NCBI GenBank assembly: GCA_034430835.1
Contig: DAOUDX010000279.1
Span: 1 to 6,262, forward strand
DNA: 6,262 nt
Reading direction: 5' to 3'
DNA from: JAFGED01 sp034430835
Lineage (GTDB): Bacteria; Chloroflexota; Anaerolineae; B4-G1
The notes beneath the pieces were generated by a model. That model was not told where the DNA came from, did not search any database, and saw only the letters and a list, made by a program, of their open reading frames with translations. This document shows positions 4,323-6,262 of the stretch, piece after piece; within the stretch, counting starts at the first letter, position 1, and each line of letters begins with the position of its first letter. The translations under genes and the position numbers were made by a program.

Positions 4323-5080
4323 GCGGCAAGAACGGGATACTCAAGCGAGCTATCGTAGAGCTGGCGGGGGCGATCCGCATCGCTAGGAAAGACGCCAAGA
4401 TCTACTACCTGAAGCCGCCCGTGATCATGTTCGGTTTCTTCTTCCCGGGCTTTACCTACCTGGCCTTCACCGTAGGGCGCTCTATAGAGCCCGCCCGGCT
4501 CATCCCGGGCCTGACGGCCATCACCGCGTTTTTCGCCGGAGGATCCATCGGGCCGGCGGTGTTGCCGCTGGAGAGAAAGACCAAGACATTGGAGCGGCTG
4601 ATGGGCGCTCCCCTTTCTTCACTCACCATCATCTTGGGCAAGACGCTCGCTGGCGCTGCCTTTGGCCTGACGATGTCGCTGGTGCCGCTGCTCATCGGCG
4701 TGATCGCGCTAGGGGTACGAATCGCCAACCCGGGACTCCTCATGCCAAGCCTGGTGCTATCTGCGCTTGTATTTGCCGCCTTCGGCATTCTCTTCTCCGC
4801 GCGTGCCGAGGAGATGCCCAACGCCATGATGCCGATGAACCTGCTGCGCATGCCCATGCTCTTCGTCTCCGGTGTATTCGTGCCCCTGGAGGCCATGGCC
4901 GGCCTCCTACGCCCCATTGCATACCTGATGCCCCTCACCTACGCAGTCGACGCGATGCACCAATCCATGATGGGACCGCTGGAGCCGCTAATGCTGCTGG
5001 CGGACCTCGGGGCCCTGAGCCTTTTCCTGACGCTGTTCCTGACGCTGGCGACAAGGGCCCTGCAGAGGGATATGCGGTAG
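4319..5080 (+). CDS. ABC-2 type transporter permease
   Basis: This 253-residue inner-membrane protein is the partner of the preceding ATPase. Six hydrophobic segments are visible at about residues 34-53, 61-82, 101-132 (probably one long or two segments), 140-161, 173-190 and 225-245. Features of ABC-2 permeases include the cytoplasmic Glu85-Arg-Lys-x-x-x-Thr-Leu-Glu-Arg-Leu loop, the Phe-Val-Ser-Gly-Val-Phe-x-Pro stretch (182-189) and the Pro-Leu-Thr-Tyr-Ala-x-Asp-Ala motif (205-212). An amphipathic N-terminal helix (about 7-30) precedes the first segment, as is usual. The ATG at 4319 overlaps the ATPase stop codon. With one ATPase and one permease, the active transporter is probably a two-plus-two complex. 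The C-terminus ends with a short basic tail. No extracytoplasmic binding protein is nearby, which fits an exporter. Confidence 0.92.
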   Translation: MSGKNGILKRAIVELAGAIRIARKDAKIYYLKPPVIMFGFFFPGFTYLAFTVGRSIEPARLIPGLTAITAFFAGGSIGPAVLPLERKTKTLERLMGAPLSSLTIILGKTLAGAAFGLTMSLVPLLIGVIALGVRIANPGLLMPSLVLSALVFAAFGILFSARAEEMPNAMMPMNLLRMPMLFVSGVFVPLEAMAGLLRPIAYLMPLTYAVDAMHQSMMGPLEPLMLLADLGALSLFLTLFLTLATRALQRDMR

Positions 5081-5090
5081 GAAGGACGCT

Positions 5091-6262
5091 TCACCCCACC
5101 CGACAGATCAACCCCTTGAGGTAAGCCCCCTCGGGGAAGGTCAGCGCCACGGGGTGGTCGGCGCCCTGCGCCAGGTGGCCGATGACCTGCACGTCCCGCT
5201 CCGCGTCCAGCGCCGCACCGAAGACGATCTTGCGGAACAGATCAGCAGTGACCGCACCGGAGCAGGAGAACGTGAACAGCACCCCACCCGGTCGGAGCAA
5301 CTGGAAGGCCAGCATGTTCACGTCCTTGTAGGCTCGCGACGCCTTCCCAAGCTCCCGTCCGCTGGGGGCAAACTTGGGTGGGTCGAGGACGACGACATCG
5401 AAACAAAGGCTCTGGGCGCGGTAGCCCCGCAGGACATTGAAGACATTACCCTCAATGGACTCGACGTCAGGCTCACTCAGCTCGTTGAGGACAAGATTGC
5501 GCCGCGCCAGTTCGAGCGCCGGGGCGGAGCCATCGACCAGCGCGATCTTGGCAGCCCCGCCCGCTGCCGCGTAGACAGAGAACCCGCCGGTGTAGCAGAA
5601 CGCGTCGAGTACCTCGGCACCCGCACAAAAGGCGGGCAATCGCGCCCGGTTCTCCCGCTGATCGAGGTAGAAGCCGGTCTTGTGCCCCTGCCGCACGTCC
5701 ACCAAAAAGCGATGGCCGTTTTCGACGATCTCGATCTCCTCCGGCGGTTCCTCGCCCCACAGCAGGCCAACACGCTGCTCCAGTCCTTCCTTCTCCCGCA
5801 CATCGACGTCGGAACGCTCATAGACGCCACGTACATCAGCAATCAAACCAACTAACAAACCAACCAACTCGTCCTTCCACCGCTCCATCCCCAGCGTGAG
5901 GAATTGCGCCACCAGCCTATCGCCGTACCGGTCCACGATCAACCCCGGCAGGTAATCCGACTCGGCGTGCACCAGGCGATAGGCATCGGTCGCCGGATCG
6001 TCGGCGAGGGCTTGGCGAGCGGCTATAGCGCGCTCCAAGCGCGCTTGCCAGAAAGCAACATCCACCTGCTCATCCTGTTCCCAGGCCAGCAGTCGCACCA
6101 CGATCTGCGATTGCCGATTGATGTACCCACGCGCCAGCCAGTTGTTGCCCGTGTCGCGCACGTCGACCACGTCACCGTCCGCCGGGTCGCCCTCCACACG
6201 ATCGATCGCGCCGGAATAGATCCAGGGGTGGCGCTGGTTCACCGGCTTGGTGCGGTTGCGCT
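5091..6262 (-). CDS. rlmI: RlmI-like 23S rRNA (cytosine-5) methyltransferase, N-terminus cut by window edge
   Basis: The gene reads leftwards from the window edge to a TGA at 5091-5093. It encodes a class I S-adenosylmethionine-dependent methyltransferase of the RlmI/YccW group, which methylates 23S rRNA (C1962 in E. coli). Numbering from the GTG at 6242: an N-terminal PUA-like RNA-binding part with R-H-P-W-I-Y-S-G (4-11), a middle domain with G-H-K-T-G-F-Y-L-D-Q-R-x-N-R (186-199), the SAM-binding motif V-L-D-A-F-C-Y-T-G-G (211-220), motif IV D-P-P-K-F-A-P (287-293) and the catalytic-site S-C-S (326-328). The frame stays open to the right edge (R-N-R-T-K-P before the GTG), and relatives have such residues before the PUA motif, so the true start probably lies outside. 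It is convergent with the transporter genes and looks unrelated to them. The exact target base is inferred from the family. Confidence 0.88.
   Translation of the reverse strand, partial: RNRTKPVNQRHPWIYSGAIDRVEGDPADGDVVDVRDTGNNWLARGYINRQSQIVVRLLAWEQDEQVDVAFWQARLERAIAARQALADDPATDAYRLVHAESDYLPGLIVDRYGDRLVAQFLTLGMERWKDELVGLLVGLIADVRGVYERSDVDVREKEGLEQRVGLLWGEEPPEEIEIVENGHRFLVDVRQGHKTGFYLDQRENRARLPAFCAGAEVLDAFCYTGGFSVYAAAGGAAKIALVDGSAPALELARRNLVLNELSEPDVESIEGNVFNVLRGYRAQSLCFDVVVLDPPKFAPSGRELGKASRAYKDVNMLAFQLLRPGGVLFTFSCSGAVTADLFRKIVFGAALDAERDVQVIGHLAQGADHPVALTFPEGAYLKGLICRVG

Noticed and set aside
4456..4938. A 160-codon minus-strand open frame within the permease gene
   Set aside because: It is antisense to a coherent six-segment ABC-2 permease and its translation is rich in Arg, Pro and Ser with no recognisable domain.
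5154..5855. A 233-codon plus-strand open frame opposite the methyltransferase gene
   Set aside because: It lies entirely antisense to a clear RlmI-like gene, has no family motifs or ribosome binding site, and is explained by high GC keeping the opposite strand open.

Overview
This window looks like a chromosomal segment of a GC-rich bacterium. The protein styles (TIGR04076-type protein, Cys/Gly-rich mini-protein with a coiled-coil tail, RlmI-like methyltransferase) would suit an anaerobic or thermophilic lineage such as Chloroflexota (Anaerolineae-like). That assignment is a guess from protein style only; there is no rRNA or marker gene here. No tRNA, rRNA, CRISPR array or intact insertion sequence was seen.

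Layout, left to right. (1) The tail of an unidentified plus-strand gene, 3..119. (2) A compact plus-strand cluster, 152..1963: a TetR/AcrR regulator, an HXXEE-motif membrane protein whose start overlaps the end of the regulator gene by 11 nt, and a CPBP (Rce1-like) intramembrane glutamic protease. This reads as a repressor co-transcribed with two membrane proteins. (3) A GC-rich stretch of about 385 nt without a convincing gene (1964..2348), holding overlapping inverted repeats and two short protein-like open stretches in different frames, possibly gene relics. (4) A second plus-strand cluster, 2401..5080: an ArsR/SmtB-type regulator with a Cys-rich insert, a 61-residue Cys/Gly-rich mini-protein, a TIGR04076-like 93-residue Cys-containing protein, and an ABC-2-type transporter pair (ATPase and permease, coupled by an ATGA overlap). 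(5) On the minus strand, converging on the transporter with only 10 nt between stop codons, a 23S rRNA m5C methyltransferase of the RlmI family whose N-terminus runs off the right edge.

The most interesting part is cluster 4. A near-consensus sigma-70 promoter (TTGACA, 16 nt, TACAAT) drives the ArsR gene. A 16-bp inverted repeat of form ATTAG(C/T)-NNAT-ACTAAT sits between its predicted transcription start and its ATG, and a second copy with the same spacing sits upstream of the mini-protein gene. The simplest reading is that the ArsR protein represses both itself and the downstream genes. Its three cysteines (C34, C38, C45) suggest that a thiophilic metal, metalloid or redox signal relieves repression. 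The output would be a Cys-rich mini-protein, a Cys-bearing protein of unknown function and an exporter-like ABC transporter. The operator pair and the gene order are seen directly; the signal and the cargo are inference.
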